NCBI GenBank assembly: GCA_965208395.1
Contig: CBDBON010000003.1
Coordinates: 1,518,500-1,582,499, forward strand
DNA length: 64,000 nt
Direction: 5' to 3'
From: CBDBON01 sp965208395
GTDB lineage: Bacteria > Chloroflexota > Dehalococcoidia > Lucifugimonadales > CBDBON01
The position numbers and the translations under genes are program-made. Below are positions 24,320-33,001 of this stretch, piece by piece; within the stretch, counting starts at the first letter, position 1, and each line of letters begins with the position of its first letter. Below the pieces are notes generated by a model, which saw nothing but the letters and a program-made list of their open reading frames with translations, was not told the DNA's origin and ran no database searches.

Positions 24320-25201
24320 ATGCCAGAGTCGCCTCGACGCAAGCTGAAAGACCTCATCGACAGCGGGGAGACGATTGTGGCGCCGGGGGCGTACGACGCT
24401 ATCGGCGCTAGGGTCGTCCAGTCCCTGGGATTCCCGGCGGTCTACACCGGGGGGTACATGTCAGGCGCCCATCTGGCGGTCACCGAGCCGCTCATGACCA
24501 TGACAGAGCAGCTTGGCGTAGCCTCCCGAGTGGCGGCGGCGGTCGATCTCCCGGTCATAGTGGACGGCAACGCCGGCTTCGGGGATCCGCTGCATGCGAG
24601 ACGGACCGTCGCGGCCTACGAGGAGGCCGGCCTTGCCGCCATCCATATCGAGGACCAGGTCTATCCAAAACGAGCATCCTACCATAAGGGACTGGAACAC
24701 ATAGTCCCCGTGGACGAGTTCCTCGACAAGATGCGCCACGCCCTGGACGCCCGCAGGGACGACGACTTCGTGATAATCGGCCGGACAGACGGCTTCTCGG
24801 CCGTCGGGGGCTCGATGGACGAGGCAGTCCGCCGGGGCAACGCTCTGAAGGAGCTCGGGGTAGACGTCGTGATGCCCCGCGGCGTCCGAGAGAGGGATGA
24901 CCTCGCCGCCTTCCGCAGAGGGGTGCCCGATGTTCCCCTGCTTGTGATAGCCGGCGCCGACGACATCTCCGTACAGGAGTACGAGTCCCTGGGATATCAG
25001 ATCATCATCTACGCCGCCACGCCGGTAGTCACGGCGGTCATGGGCCTGGAGCAGGCCTACGTGAGCCTGCGAGACACGGGCCTCACCGGGATCGGCGCGG
25101 CAGAGGTTGCCGAGCGCAGAGCCAGGATCGAGGCCCTCATCGACCTCCCGGAGTACTATCGCATCGAAGCGGAGACCACCGAACGTTCTTTTCCAGTCTA
25201 G
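24320..25201 (+). CDS. Isocitrate lyase/PEP mutase superfamily protein
   Basis: 293 residues; ATG 24320 follows GAAGGAGG at good spacing, better than 24293. TIM-barrel landmarks: GAYDAIGARV, VDGNAGFGDP (metal-binding DxDxGYG-like loop) and IEDQVYPKR. The lyase catalytic loop KKCGH is replaced by the region around RASYHKG, with no cysteine. It is therefore unlikely to be an isocitrate or methylisocitrate lyase; an oxaloacetate-decarboxylase or phosphonate-type activity is more likely. Actual reaction unknown. Confidence 0.8.
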   Translation: MPESPRRKLKDLIDSGETIVAPGAYDAIGARVVQSLGFPAVYTGGYMSGAHLAVTEPLMTMTEQLGVASRVAAAVDLPVIVDGNAGFGDPLHARRTVAAYEEAGLAAIHIEDQVYPKRASYHKGLEHIVPVDEFLDKMRHALDARRDDDFVIIGRTDGFSAVGGSMDEAVRRGNALKELGVDVVMPRGVRERDDLAAFRRGVPDVPLLVIAGADDISVQEYESLGYQIIIYAATPVVTAVMGLEQAYVSLRDTGLTGIGAAEVAERRARIEALIDLPEYYRIEAETTERSFPV

Positions 25202-25325
25202 TTGGGAGGCTGGCTTCGTCTCCCGTAGCGGTTGGGCTCTTCTGCGGTTCTACTTCAGTTTAGCGGAGAGGCCCGGCTTCATCCGTGGGGGGCTGACTCC
25301 GGGGCCGACCGGGTCCTTCACCAAA

Positions 25326-26378
25326 TCAGACTCCGGGGCCCCTCCCCATCGAGTACGGTTGCCAACGCCGCAGATCGGTCTTCTCCAGCACTGTTGGATT
25401 CACGCAGGTCCGCGGCCACCGCCCGGAGAGCACCAGCGCGATCTCCTGTCCCACCCTTCGCCTCGTCTCCGGTCCCATCCTGGCCGAAGCTGAGGCCACG
25501 TGGGGCGTCAGTATCACGTTGTCCATATGCAGCAGGGGGTTCTCTGGGTCGGGCGGCTCCTGCTCCAGCACGTCCAGCCCGGCACCGGCAATCCAGCCCT
25601 CGTCGAGCGCCTTGATCAGCGCCTTCTCATCGACCGTGGGGCCGCGTCCGTTGTTGATGAAGAGGGCCGTAGGCTTCATCAGGCGGAACTGCTCCTCGCC
25701 AAGCATGTGATGCGCCTCCGGGGTCGACGGGGCATGCATGGAGACGATGTCGGACAGCTCCAAAAGCTCATTCAGGCCGACCGGCTCGACTCCGTACTCG
25801 CTCATCGACAGCTCCTCGATGTACGGGTCGTAGGCGATCATGCGGACACCGAAGGGTCTGGCGCGGACGGCGGTGGCTCTGGCCACGTGGCCGAAGGCGA
25901 TGAAACCCAACGTCTGTCCCAGCAGCCTCGGGTATGACGCGAGAAGCGGCCTCCCCTCGGCCCACCGGCCTTCCCGCACGTACCTGTCCATAGTGGTGAG
26001 GCGGCGGAACGTACTGAGAATCAGCATCATGGTGTGGTCCGCCACCTCCTCAATGAAGGTGTCCGGCACATTCGTCACCGGTATGCCCCGGCCGGTTGCG
26101 GCTTGCACGTCGACCGAGTCGGCGCCGACGCTGCCGAGGGCGATGATCTTGCACCTATCGAGTCCTTCGATGATCTTCGCCGTTAGCCGGCGCCCCCGCG
26201 CGATTACCGCGTCGGCGTCCCGCGCAGCCTCGATGAACTCCTCCTCGGTCTCCGCGGCCACCTCTTCAATCCGCGCCCCGACCGGCCCCAGCGACTCGAG
26301 CTCGAGCTCATAGGACCCTCCCGCCAAGTCGAACGTAACTCCCTCCGGCTTCTGGGTCACCACTTTGAAACGGGCCAA
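25326..26378 (-). CDS. D-2-hydroxyacid dehydrogenase, NAD-binding
   Basis: 350 residues, TTG start at 26378 after GGGAGGAAGAAAA. The catalytic residues of the family are present: Arg in INNGRGPTVDE, Glu in LDVLEQEPPDPEN and His in ILTPHVAS. The Rossmann glycine motif, usually GxGxxG, reads GFIAFGHVARA and is degenerate. IS21-type B copy 2 is inserted 13 bases upstream of the start codon on the minus strand, leaving the ribosome site but cutting off the native promoter. Confidence 0.85.
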   Translation of the reverse strand: MARFKVVTQKPEGVTFDLAGGSYELELESLGPVGARIEEVAAETEEEFIEAARDADAVIARGRRLTAKIIEGLDRCKIIALGSVGADSVDVQAATGRGIPVTNVPDTFIEEVADHTMMLILSTFRRLTTMDRYVREGRWAEGRPLLASYPRLLGQTLGFIAFGHVARATAVRARPFGVRMIAYDPYIEELSMSEYGVEPVGLNELLELSDIVSMHAPSTPEAHHMLGEEQFRLMKPTALFINNGRGPTVDEKALIKALDEGWIAGAGLDVLEQEPPDPENPLLHMDNVILTPHVASASARMGPETRRRVGQEIALVLSGRWPRTCVNPTVLEKTDLRRWQPYSMGRGPGV

Positions 26379-26391
26379 TTTTCTTCCTCCC

Positions 26392-26447
26392 TGTCAATGC
26401 TAAGTTAGATTTGACCCTTTTCCGCTAAGTTAGAACTGACCCACCTT
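26392..26447 (+). repeat. Terminal repeat of IS21-type B copy 2 (istB side)
   Basis: Same sequence as 11461-11516; the inverse copy ends at 28637. Read on the minus strand the last six bases are TTGACA, directed toward the dehydrogenase gene, but only 13 bases separate it from the start codon, too few for a -10 box in between. Confidence 0.7.
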
Positions 26448-26493
26448 GTCGTTAAGTCGCCTCCTTTCTGGCAAGCAAGAGTGCCTGTTGGAT

Positions 26494-27297
26494 TTAGACG
26501 TCGCCGGAGCTAGCGGCTTCAGGCGATGTCGATAGCAGTTGATGGGAGGCGAAGAGTCCGGCCTGCCTCTTGCCTTTAAGCCGGTAGCTCTCGCCTCGGA
26601 TGTTGAGGACGTGGCTGTGGTGCAGCAGCCGGTCCAGGATGGCCGAGGCGATGACGGTATCGCCCAGAAGCTCACCCCACTCGGCGAAGCCCTTGTTGGA
26701 GGTGAGGATGATGCTGCCCCGCTCATAGCGAGCCGACACCAGGGTGAAGAAGGCGGTGGAGGCGTCCCGGTCGTAAGGCCAGATGCCGAACTCGTCCACG
26801 ATGAGTAGCTTGGGCGACAGGTAGACCCGCATGCGCCGTTGGAGGTTGTTCTCCACCCTGGCCTTCCTCAGGTCCTCCATCAGGTCGTAGGCTCGGACGA
26901 AGTAGGCCCCCTGGCTCTTCTCGATGGCCTTGAGCGCTAGGGCCACCGCCAGATGGGTCTTGCCCACACCTGGCGGTCCCAGGAGCAGCAGGTTGGTGGC
27001 TTCAGCGACGAAGGACAGGCCGGCCAGTTCCCGCACCTGTCGCTCGTCGATGGAGGGCTGGAACGAGAAGTCGAACTGCTCCAAGGTCCGGTGGAAGGGG
27101 AGGTGAGCCAGCTTCGTCCTGGTGGACATGTACCGCTCCTTCCGGGCGGCCACTTCCACGCCGAGTAGCTCTGCCAGCATCTCGGGGTAGGTCAGTTTCT
27201 TGGTGGCCGCAGCGTCCAGGGAGTTGTCCAGGGCTTCGACGGCCTGCTTGAGGCCCAGCGTCTCCAGGTGCTGGCGAGCCTGTTCCAGCGCGATCAT
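26494..27297 (-). CDS. istB: IstB of IS21-type element B, copy 2
   Basis: Identical in length and sequence to the 11563-12366 product: 267 residues, Walker A GPPGVGKT, Walker B LLIVDEFG. Start overlaps istA stop by four bases. Confidence 0.92.
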   Translation of the reverse strand: MIALEQARQHLETLGLKQAVEALDNSLDAAATKKLTYPEMLAELLGVEVAARKERYMSTRTKLAHLPFHRTLEQFDFSFQPSIDERQVRELAGLSFVAEATNLLLLGPPGVGKTHLAVALALKAIEKSQGAYFVRAYDLMEDLRKARVENNLQRRMRVYLSPKLLIVDEFGIWPYDRDASTAFFTLVSARYERGSIILTSNKGFAEWGELLGDTVIASAILDRLLHHSHVLNIRGESYRLKGKRQAGLFASHQLLSTSPEAASSGDV

Positions 27298-28529
27298 CGC
27301 CCACCTCCCACCGCTGCCAACTCGTACACCTCCAGGGAGCGGCGCTCCACTTGGCCCACAGGGATCTGCACCGCCACGGCTTCCTTACGAGGACGATCAT
27401 CGCCGCCGGGCAGTCCGTCCCACTGGCCCGGCAGTGTGAGGCGCTGACCGGTCCGCTGGGCTTGGGGATGCACCGCCAGCCGCACGTCGCCCGACCAGAC
27501 CTCCACCGTACCGGCCCGCACACCCACCTGGACCGTCGAACCCGCCCAGCTCCAGGGCACGCCGTAGCGAGACCTCTCCCAGTGGACGTAGCCGTCCCTG
27601 GCCACCTTCCGCTCCTCCCGCATGTAGGGCGCAAGGCCCGAACGCGGCGGCAGGCTGCCCAGGTGGGCGAGCTCCTCAGCCAGCATCTCTCGGGGGACCC
27701 GGTGCGTCGTCCCATGGACTCGCCGATTGGCCACCGCATCGCACCACTCCAGGGCCTGGCGGTTCATGTCTGCGTCGTCGGTGAAGCGGACACCGGGCCA
27801 CAGGTTGCCCCGGACGTACTTCACGCCGCTCTCCACCTTGCCCTTCGTCTGCGCTCGGTAGGGTCGGCACAGACGGAGGTCGAAGCCCATTCGCAGTGAG
27901 AAGTCCAGCATCCGGCTGTTCCACTCCGGCCTGCCCTCCCTGTCACGCCCCAGGACCACCACCTTGGCGTTGTCGTACAGGCAGCGGCGGGGAACACCAC
28001 CGAAGTACTCGAAGGCGTTCAGATGGCACCTGATGAAGGTCGCCACGTCGGCGCGCCGGACGAACTCCACGTAGATGGTCCGAGACCAGCTCAGCACCAT
28101 CACGAAGGCCCAGACCCGGTGCTTGCGCCCGTCCTCTCCGACATAGGCGAAGCTGCCCCAGTCCACCTGTGCCTGCTCGCCTGGCGCCGTCTCGAACCGC
28201 ACCGTCGCACGGGGCTGACGCGGCCGACGCCGAGGCCGCACGTAGTTGGTCAGCGTCGGATAGCTGCCGTCGTAGCCCAACTCCCGGATCTCCCGCAGCA
28301 GCACCACGCAGTTGTCCACTCCCGCCGACAGCCGACCATCTATGTGACCCTTGTATGGGTCCAGCTTCGACCCCTGCTTCTCTCGCCGCTTGGCCTTGGG
28401 CACCTCGTCGGAGCGCACGTACTTGCGCACGGTGTTCCGGGAAATCCCCAACTCCCTCGATATCCCTCGGATCGAGCTTCCATCGCCCTTCAACTCGTAT
28501 AACTCTCTCACTAACCCACCTCCTATCAT
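27294..28529 (-). CDS. istA: IstA of IS21-type element B, copy 2
   Basis: 411-residue DDE transposase identical to 12363-13598. Intact; the triad Asp-Asp-Glu is present as in copy 1. Its strong expression could read through into the dehydrogenase gene downstream. Confidence 0.92.
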   Translation of the reverse strand: MIGGGLVRELYELKGDGSSIRGISRELGISRNTVRKYVRSDEVPKAKRREKQGSKLDPYKGHIDGRLSAGVDNCVVLLREIRELGYDGSYPTLTNYVRPRRRPRQPRATVRFETAPGEQAQVDWGSFAYVGEDGRKHRVWAFVMVLSWSRTIYVEFVRRADVATFIRCHLNAFEYFGGVPRRCLYDNAKVVVLGRDREGRPEWNSRMLDFSLRMGFDLRLCRPYRAQTKGKVESGVKYVRGNLWPGVRFTDDADMNRQALEWCDAVANRRVHGTTHRVPREMLAEELAHLGSLPPRSGLAPYMREERKVARDGYVHWERSRYGVPWSWAGSTVQVGVRAGTVEVWSGDVRLAVHPQAQRTGQRLTLPGQWDGLPGGDDRPRKEAVAVQIPVGQVERRSLEVYELAAVGGGR

Positions 28530-28988
28530 TTGACTTGCTGCACCTCCTAATCGGTTTCCCGACGAAGATGCGTCCGCTATCGGGGTGGGTCAATTCCAAA
28601 TTAGCGCTACTGGGTCAGTTTAGAGTTAGCACTAACATCCCAGCATAGATTCGGGGGCTGCCTTCAGACGCACGGCCTCACGTCCGGCGCCAGCGGGCAA
28701 CCCCGGCATTATACGGTCGGCCTGCTCGGGGCGTCTACGACCTGCGCAAAGGGTAGGTGTTCAGGATAGAGGGGGGTGGAGGAGACGGGAGGCGGTGGGA
28801 CGTGTCCAGGTGGGCTCTATATATTATGTGTATCAGAGTGTGTCAAAAGTGTAACCCTGGAATCAGCCCAGAGGTGGAAGGGTCAGGCTATTTTCCGCCA
28901 GGTGTCGTATTCTCATGCATTTTGCTGTTCCTCGTATCTGGCCGGGTTCGGGATTGTCGTAAGAATTGCCGCTCAATCCGACTGGTTT

Positions 28989-29018
28989 GCCTGCTGCAAA
29001 CGGCGGCTTGCAGCAGGC
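28989..29018. other. 11-bp perfect hairpin
   Basis: GCCTGCTGCAA and TTGCAGCAGGC around an 8-base loop. No T-run; role unknown. Confidence 0.4.
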
Positions 29019-29171
29019 GGGGCGTATGGGCAGAGGTTGATCAAAAGCGGGCCTCCGGTCGGGGATGTGCGGTGTATAGCAGGATTATAGCACCGATGTT
29101 CGGGCATGTCAACGCCGACTTTGGCGCACAGTCCGATCGCCTGCCGGGGGAGGGGGGCTCCCATGTCACCC

Positions 29172-29207
29172 GCCCGTTACGGTTCGGCTAGCTTACCGCG
29201 AACGGGC
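29172..29207 (-). terminator. Hairpin downstream of the sigma factor gene
   Basis: GCCCGTT...AACGGGC arms, 80-115 bases past the stop codon on the minus strand. Weak T content; possible terminator. Confidence 0.3.
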
Positions 29208-29285
29208 TGGGGCTCCGCTTCTCTGAACTGCTTGGCAAAGAGGCGTCCAGATTGCGGGTGGGGGATTTGGGCACCGGCTGAAGGA

Positions 29286-30761
29286 CTACTCCCAGAAGTC
29301 GTAGAGGGAGTCGCTGCGACCGGGAGAGCGGAGCTTCCTAAGCGCCTTGGCTTCGATCTGACGGATCCGCTCTCTGGTCACCCCGAAGTCCAGGCCCACC
29401 TCTTCGAGCGTGCGGCTCCGGCCGTCACCCAGTCCGAAGCGCAGGCGAAGCACCTGGGCCTCACGCTGGTCGAGCGTGCTCAGGACGGTCTCGATCTCGT
29501 CCTTCAGCAGCCCTCCGGACGCGGCCTCGATAGGAGCCGGGTTGCTCATGTCCTCGATGAAGTCGCCGACCGTGCCGCCCTCTTCGCCGACGGGAGCCTC
29601 GAGCGAGATAGGCGTTTGGGCGGCCTGATAGGCCTCCTGTACCTGCACCGGACTGATCTCAACCCGGGTGCCCATCTCTTCGCCGGTAGGGTTACGGCCC
29701 TTCTCCTGCACGAACTGCCGGCTGGCGCGCCTGAGCTTGCCGATACGCTCAACCATGTGGACGGGAATACGGATCGTGCGGCTCTTGTCCGCGATTCCTC
29801 TGGTGATCCCCTGCCTGATCCACCATGTAGCGTAGGTGCTGAACTTGTAGCCCTTGCGGTAGTCGAACTTCTCGACCGCCCTGAGGAGTCCCAGATTGCC
29901 CTCCTGGATAAGGTCGAGCATCGGCAGCCCGTGATTCAGGTACCGCTTCGCTATGCTGACAACCAGACGCAGGTTGGCGGTGGTCAGATGTTCGTGCGCC
30001 GTCTCGCTCTCCATCCGGATCCGCCGGACGTGACCGGCGTACATGGACGCCTCGTCCGCCATCAGGCGAGAAAATGCCTCGTCCTCGACCAGCTCCGAAA
30101 TCTCCTGCAGGGTAGTGTCGCCCGGCAACAGATCCGCAAGTTCAGTCGGCAGCATCCTGCTGTTCAGGGATATGGCGACGATCCGGTCCTTGATGCTCTC
30201 CGGCTCTGTGTCCAGCGCCTCGGAGAGGAAGTTGATGAGCTCCTCCGAGTCGTCCTTGTCCACGGCTTCCCTGAACGAGGGATCGAGCATGACGCTGTGC
30301 AGCGTCGCCTCAGTCTGAGACCCGGTGTACCTGCCGATCGCATCGGCCAGGGGCCGCGCGTCGCACACGAGGGTGAGCAGCCTGTGGACCACCTGCCAGG
30401 CCATCGGAGGGATGCCACGGCTAGTCTCCAGCTCCTCCTCGATCCTGTCCAGATGCGCGCCCGCCTCCAAGCGGCGCGCCAGAGTCCACTCCTGCTCCCT
30501 GGTCAACAGATCGACCGCGCCGATCTCGCCGAGGTAGATCTTGACCGAGTCGTCGATAGTCTCGTCCCTGTCCGGCTGTCGCCGCGGGATCCTGTCGGAC
30601 GCCTGCGGCCCATCCACGCCTGCCCAGTTCGATCCCAGAGAGCCGACGGCGTCCAAGGTCTCATCGGCGAAGTTCAGCACCTGACCGCCAAACGCGGTCG
30701 GCACCGGAACCAGGGGCCTGTCCAGAGCCTCTTCGGCCGGCTCCTGTATCGCAACACCCAT
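29286..30761 (-). CDS. rpoD: RNA polymerase sigma factor, sigma-70 group 1/2 (RpoD/SigA-like)
   Basis: 491 residues. Region 1.2 (DSVKIYLGEIGAVDLLTREQ), a long non-conserved insert of roughly 150 residues, then region 2 (TTANLRLVVSIAKRYLNHG, LDLIQEGNLGLLRAVEKFDY, STYATWWIRQGITRGIAD), region 3 and region 4 (TLEEVGLDFGVTRERIRQIE) are all clear. No typical region 1.1 is visible in the first 60 residues. The insert between 1.2 and 2 and the length fit a primary or primary-like sigma factor. A group 2 paralogue cannot be excluded. Divergent from the LysR gene. Confidence 0.88.
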   Translation of the reverse strand: MGVAIQEPAEEALDRPLVPVPTAFGGQVLNFADETLDAVGSLGSNWAGVDGPQASDRIPRRQPDRDETIDDSVKIYLGEIGAVDLLTREQEWTLARRLEAGAHLDRIEEELETSRGIPPMAWQVVHRLLTLVCDARPLADAIGRYTGSQTEATLHSVMLDPSFREAVDKDDSEELINFLSEALDTEPESIKDRIVAISLNSRMLPTELADLLPGDTTLQEISELVEDEAFSRLMADEASMYAGHVRRIRMESETAHEHLTTANLRLVVSIAKRYLNHGLPMLDLIQEGNLGLLRAVEKFDYRKGYKFSTYATWWIRQGITRGIADKSRTIRIPVHMVERIGKLRRASRQFVQEKGRNPTGEEMGTRVEISPVQVQEAYQAAQTPISLEAPVGEEGGTVGDFIEDMSNPAPIEAASGGLLKDEIETVLSTLDQREAQVLRLRFGLGDGRSRTLEEVGLDFGVTRERIRQIEAKALRKLRSPGRSDSLYDFWE

Positions 30762-30944
30762 CTCTCATACACCCCCGTAGCTGGCGCGCCGGGCTGCGCC
30801 GACACATCGGCACCGTAGCGCAAATCCTGTTTCTTGCATGCTTTATATGAACTATTTTGCATGTTTTCCAGATTTTGTAAAGGCATATTGTATGATAATA
30901 TGTATCCGTTTTATCGATACTACCAGATAGGAGGCCGTATTCGG
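30762..30944. promoter_or_regulatory. Divergent promoter region with TTGCATG direct repeats
   Basis: The only AT-rich stretch nearby separates the sigma factor and LysR genes. TTGCATGCTTT (30834) and TTGCATGTTTT (30857) are direct repeats 23 bases apart. Further toward the LysR gene lies TATGATAAT, a plausible -10 region. LysR regulators usually bind in such divergent regions, so the repeats may be its operator (inference). Confidence 0.45.
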
Positions 30945-31847
30945 GTGGAGCTGCGCCAGCTACGGAGCTTCTGCGTCGCCGCCCGGCTCCGCAGCATTTC
31001 CAAGGCCGCGGTCGAGCTGGAGCTAGGGCAGCCGACGGTGACGAGCCACATCAAGAAGCTGGAAGAGGAGATGGGGCTTCAGCTCTTCGACCGGGTCCGC
31101 CGGCCTATCCAGCTCACGCCGAGCGGGTTCGCCCTGGCGGAGATGGCGACGCCTCTGGTCGACGGCATCGATCGCCTGGGGGAGAGCACGTCGGCTGCCG
31201 AGGGCCTCAATCCGGTCGCGGTGGCCTCGACACACGACATCATCTCACACGCTCTGCTGGGCGCGGTCCGCTCCTTCCTGCGGAGCTACCCGCACACGCG
31301 CCTGAGCATCCGGTCAGGACTCATCCACGAGGTGCTCCAGATGGTCGAGCAGGGGGAGGTCGACCTCGCCCTAGTCCCGACCCCGGAGCGGTCGGAGCAG
31401 TTCGACTTCGTGGGCATATTCGCAGACGAGAGGGTGCTCATCACCCCACGGGGACATCCGCTGCTGGACAGGCCTCTCACCTCTCTCGACGAGATAGCAA
31501 AGTGGCCCCTCATACTAAGGCGGCGAGAGTCTCACACGAGCAGAATGCTTGAAGAGGAGTTCCAGCGAAAGGGCCTGAGGTACGAGGTGGTCGTCGAGCT
31601 GGACAGCATGGACATGGTGAAGCGGTACGTAGCGCTCGGCATGGGGGTCTCGGTCGGGCCTCGGCTGGCCATCGAGCCGGAGGACCAGGACGAGTTGGGC
31701 ATCGTCAGCCTGACGGGCCTTCTGCCCATGGAGCAGTCGGGAGTGGTCACGCTGAGAGGCAGGACGCTCTCCACCCCCGCGCGTAACTTCATCTCCGTCG
31801 TCAGAGACACCTTCTCCAGCGTCGCGTCCAGCTCAGTGTCACAGTAA
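30945..31847 (+). CDS. LysR-family transcriptional regulator
   Basis: 300 residues from the GTG at 30945, which follows AGGAGG by ten bases and places the HTH at the N-terminus as in all LysR proteins. HTH: SISKAAVELELGQPTVTSHI. The effector domain follows (about residues 90-290) with the pattern VDLALVPTPERSEQ typical of the CysB/CbbR side of the family. Effector and targets unknown. Confidence 0.88.
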   Translation: MELRQLRSFCVAARLRSISKAAVELELGQPTVTSHIKKLEEEMGLQLFDRVRRPIQLTPSGFALAEMATPLVDGIDRLGESTSAAEGLNPVAVASTHDIISHALLGAVRSFLRSYPHTRLSIRSGLIHEVLQMVEQGEVDLALVPTPERSEQFDFVGIFADERVLITPRGHPLLDRPLTSLDEIAKWPLILRRRESHTSRMLEEEFQRKGLRYEVVVELDSMDMVKRYVALGMGVSVGPRLAIEPEDQDELGIVSLTGLLPMEQSGVVTLRGRTLSTPARNFISVVRDTFSSVASSSVSQ

Positions 31848-31913
31848 CGGCTGCAACTGCATGGTGCGCTCGCCTGCACTATTGCATGGACGCGCCGGCA
31901 GGACGGTCGACGG

Positions 31914-32900
31914 CTATTCGTACCAGCCCGACGCGAAGATCAGCCCGTCGTGGCGCACGGCCCAGGTGTGCTTCTGCCGGTCGTCGCCCGTTTCGGGATT
32001 CAGCAGCACGTAGTCGACCCAGCGCCCCGACTCGGTGGCGCCCAGCAGGTCGTCGCCGTAGAAGTACCCGGCCGCGTCGACGCGCAGGGCGGGGTCGCGC
32101 CCCCTGAACATCTCGTTATGGTGCGATATGGTGTAGCCATCCTCGTCGATGATGAAGATGTACCACTGGCCGTCCACGCTCTCCTTAGTGTTGTAGTAGG
32201 CAACGGTGGCATCACGGCCGATGGCATTGTACAGGGCGATGGCCTGCCCTACGAAAGCCCTAGTATAAGCCGGCGCGTAGGCCTTGCTGGGACCCCGCTC
32301 ATACCAGCCCGAGCCAAAGGTCAGGCCGTCATGTTCCACCATCCAGGAGTGCTTGGCTTCGACCGTACCCGAGGCCGGGTTCGTGTAGGTGTAGCTGAAC
32401 CAGGCGCCATCCTCGTCGGCAACCGCGACCACTGCCTCTCCGGCAGGAAAGTCATTGGGGCCGACGGCATAAGAGGCGGGCCGGCCAACCAGGTCGAGAT
32501 TGGCCGCGTGGGCCAGCATCATGTCGTCCTGGTCGAAGATGAACACGTACCACTGTCCATCGACGCTCTGCCTGGTGTTGTAGTAGGCAACTGTCGCATC
32601 CAGACCTTCGGACTCATACTTGTTAATGGCCTGTTTGACGAAGTATTGGGTGTACTCATCCGGCTCCCACTTGGGGGGAGCGGGCGCAGTAGCGGCCAGA
32701 TCGGCGCCCGACATCTCCTGAATCTGCCCGATGAAGGCGGCGACGGCGGCCTGGTCAAGGGAGGAGATGTCCCCAGGGGGCCCGGGAGGCCCCACCGGGC
32801 CGGGAGGCCCCTGTTCTCCGGCAGGCCCCGCATCTCCCTGGCAGGCAACAACCGCCAGGACGAGAGTGATGGCCGAGATTGACGTTATCAGCGCGCGCAT
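31914..32900 (-). CDS. Lipoprotein with collagen-like linker and two Cache-type sensor repeats
   Basis: ATG 32900 (AAAGG seven bases upstream) gives a signal peptide with lipobox VVAC. Right after the Cys comes a collagen-like G-x-y run (GPAGEQGPPGPVGPPGPPGD), then two repeats of about 120 residues, each with KAINKYESEGLDATVAYYNT / VDGQWYVFIFDQDD / HDGLTFGSGWYE-like blocks. These match single-Cache extracytoplasmic ligand-binding domains. Ligand unknown. Related genes lie directly upstream. Confidence 0.75.
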   Translation of the reverse strand: MRALITSISAITLVLAVVACQGDAGPAGEQGPPGPVGPPGPPGDISSLDQAAVAAFIGQIQEMSGADLAATAPAPPKWEPDEYTQYFVKQAINKYESEGLDATVAYYNTRQSVDGQWYVFIFDQDDMMLAHAANLDLVGRPASYAVGPNDFPAGEAVVAVADEDGAWFSYTYTNPASGTVEAKHSWMVEHDGLTFGSGWYERGPSKAYAPAYTRAFVGQAIALYNAIGRDATVAYYNTKESVDGQWYIFIIDEDGYTISHHNEMFRGRDPALRVDAAGYFYGDDLLGATESGRWVDYVLLNPETGDDRQKHTWAVRHDGLIFASGWYE

Positions 32901-33001
32901 TTTCATGCCTTTCGTTTGCGCCGTCGTCGGCACAGACACAGCGGCTCAGTGCGACGGCGTATCTGTATTCGCTCGCGGAACGGATTCCCCGGTCCACGCC
33001 C

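Larger units (their letters stand above)
26392..28637 (-). mobile_element. IS21-family insertion sequence, type B, copy 2
   Basis: 2246 bp, with the same ends and genes as copy 1. Here the flanks are TCCC on both sides, a 4-bp target duplication, so this is a simple transposition product. Orientation is the same as copy 1 (genes on minus strand), making the two a direct-repeat pair around 12.7 kb (13707-26391). Confidence 0.92.
28638..29285. other. Gap between IS copy 2 and the sigma factor gene
   Basis: No convincing gene; a 144-codon plus-strand frame (28757-29191) lacks a ribosome site and protein-like composition. It contains the hairpin GCCTGCTGCAA/TTGCAGCAGGC (28989-29018). It was the native upstream region of the dehydrogenase before the IS entered. 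Confidence 0.5.

Noticed and set aside
26378..26400. New promoter for the dehydrogenase made by the IS TTGACA end
   Set aside because: There are only 13 bases between the hexamer and the start codon, so no -10 box or leader would fit.
28757..29191. 144-codon plus-strand frame before the sigma factor gene
   Set aside because: No ribosome site, starts with Gly-rich run, includes a hairpin, and has no recognisable protein features.
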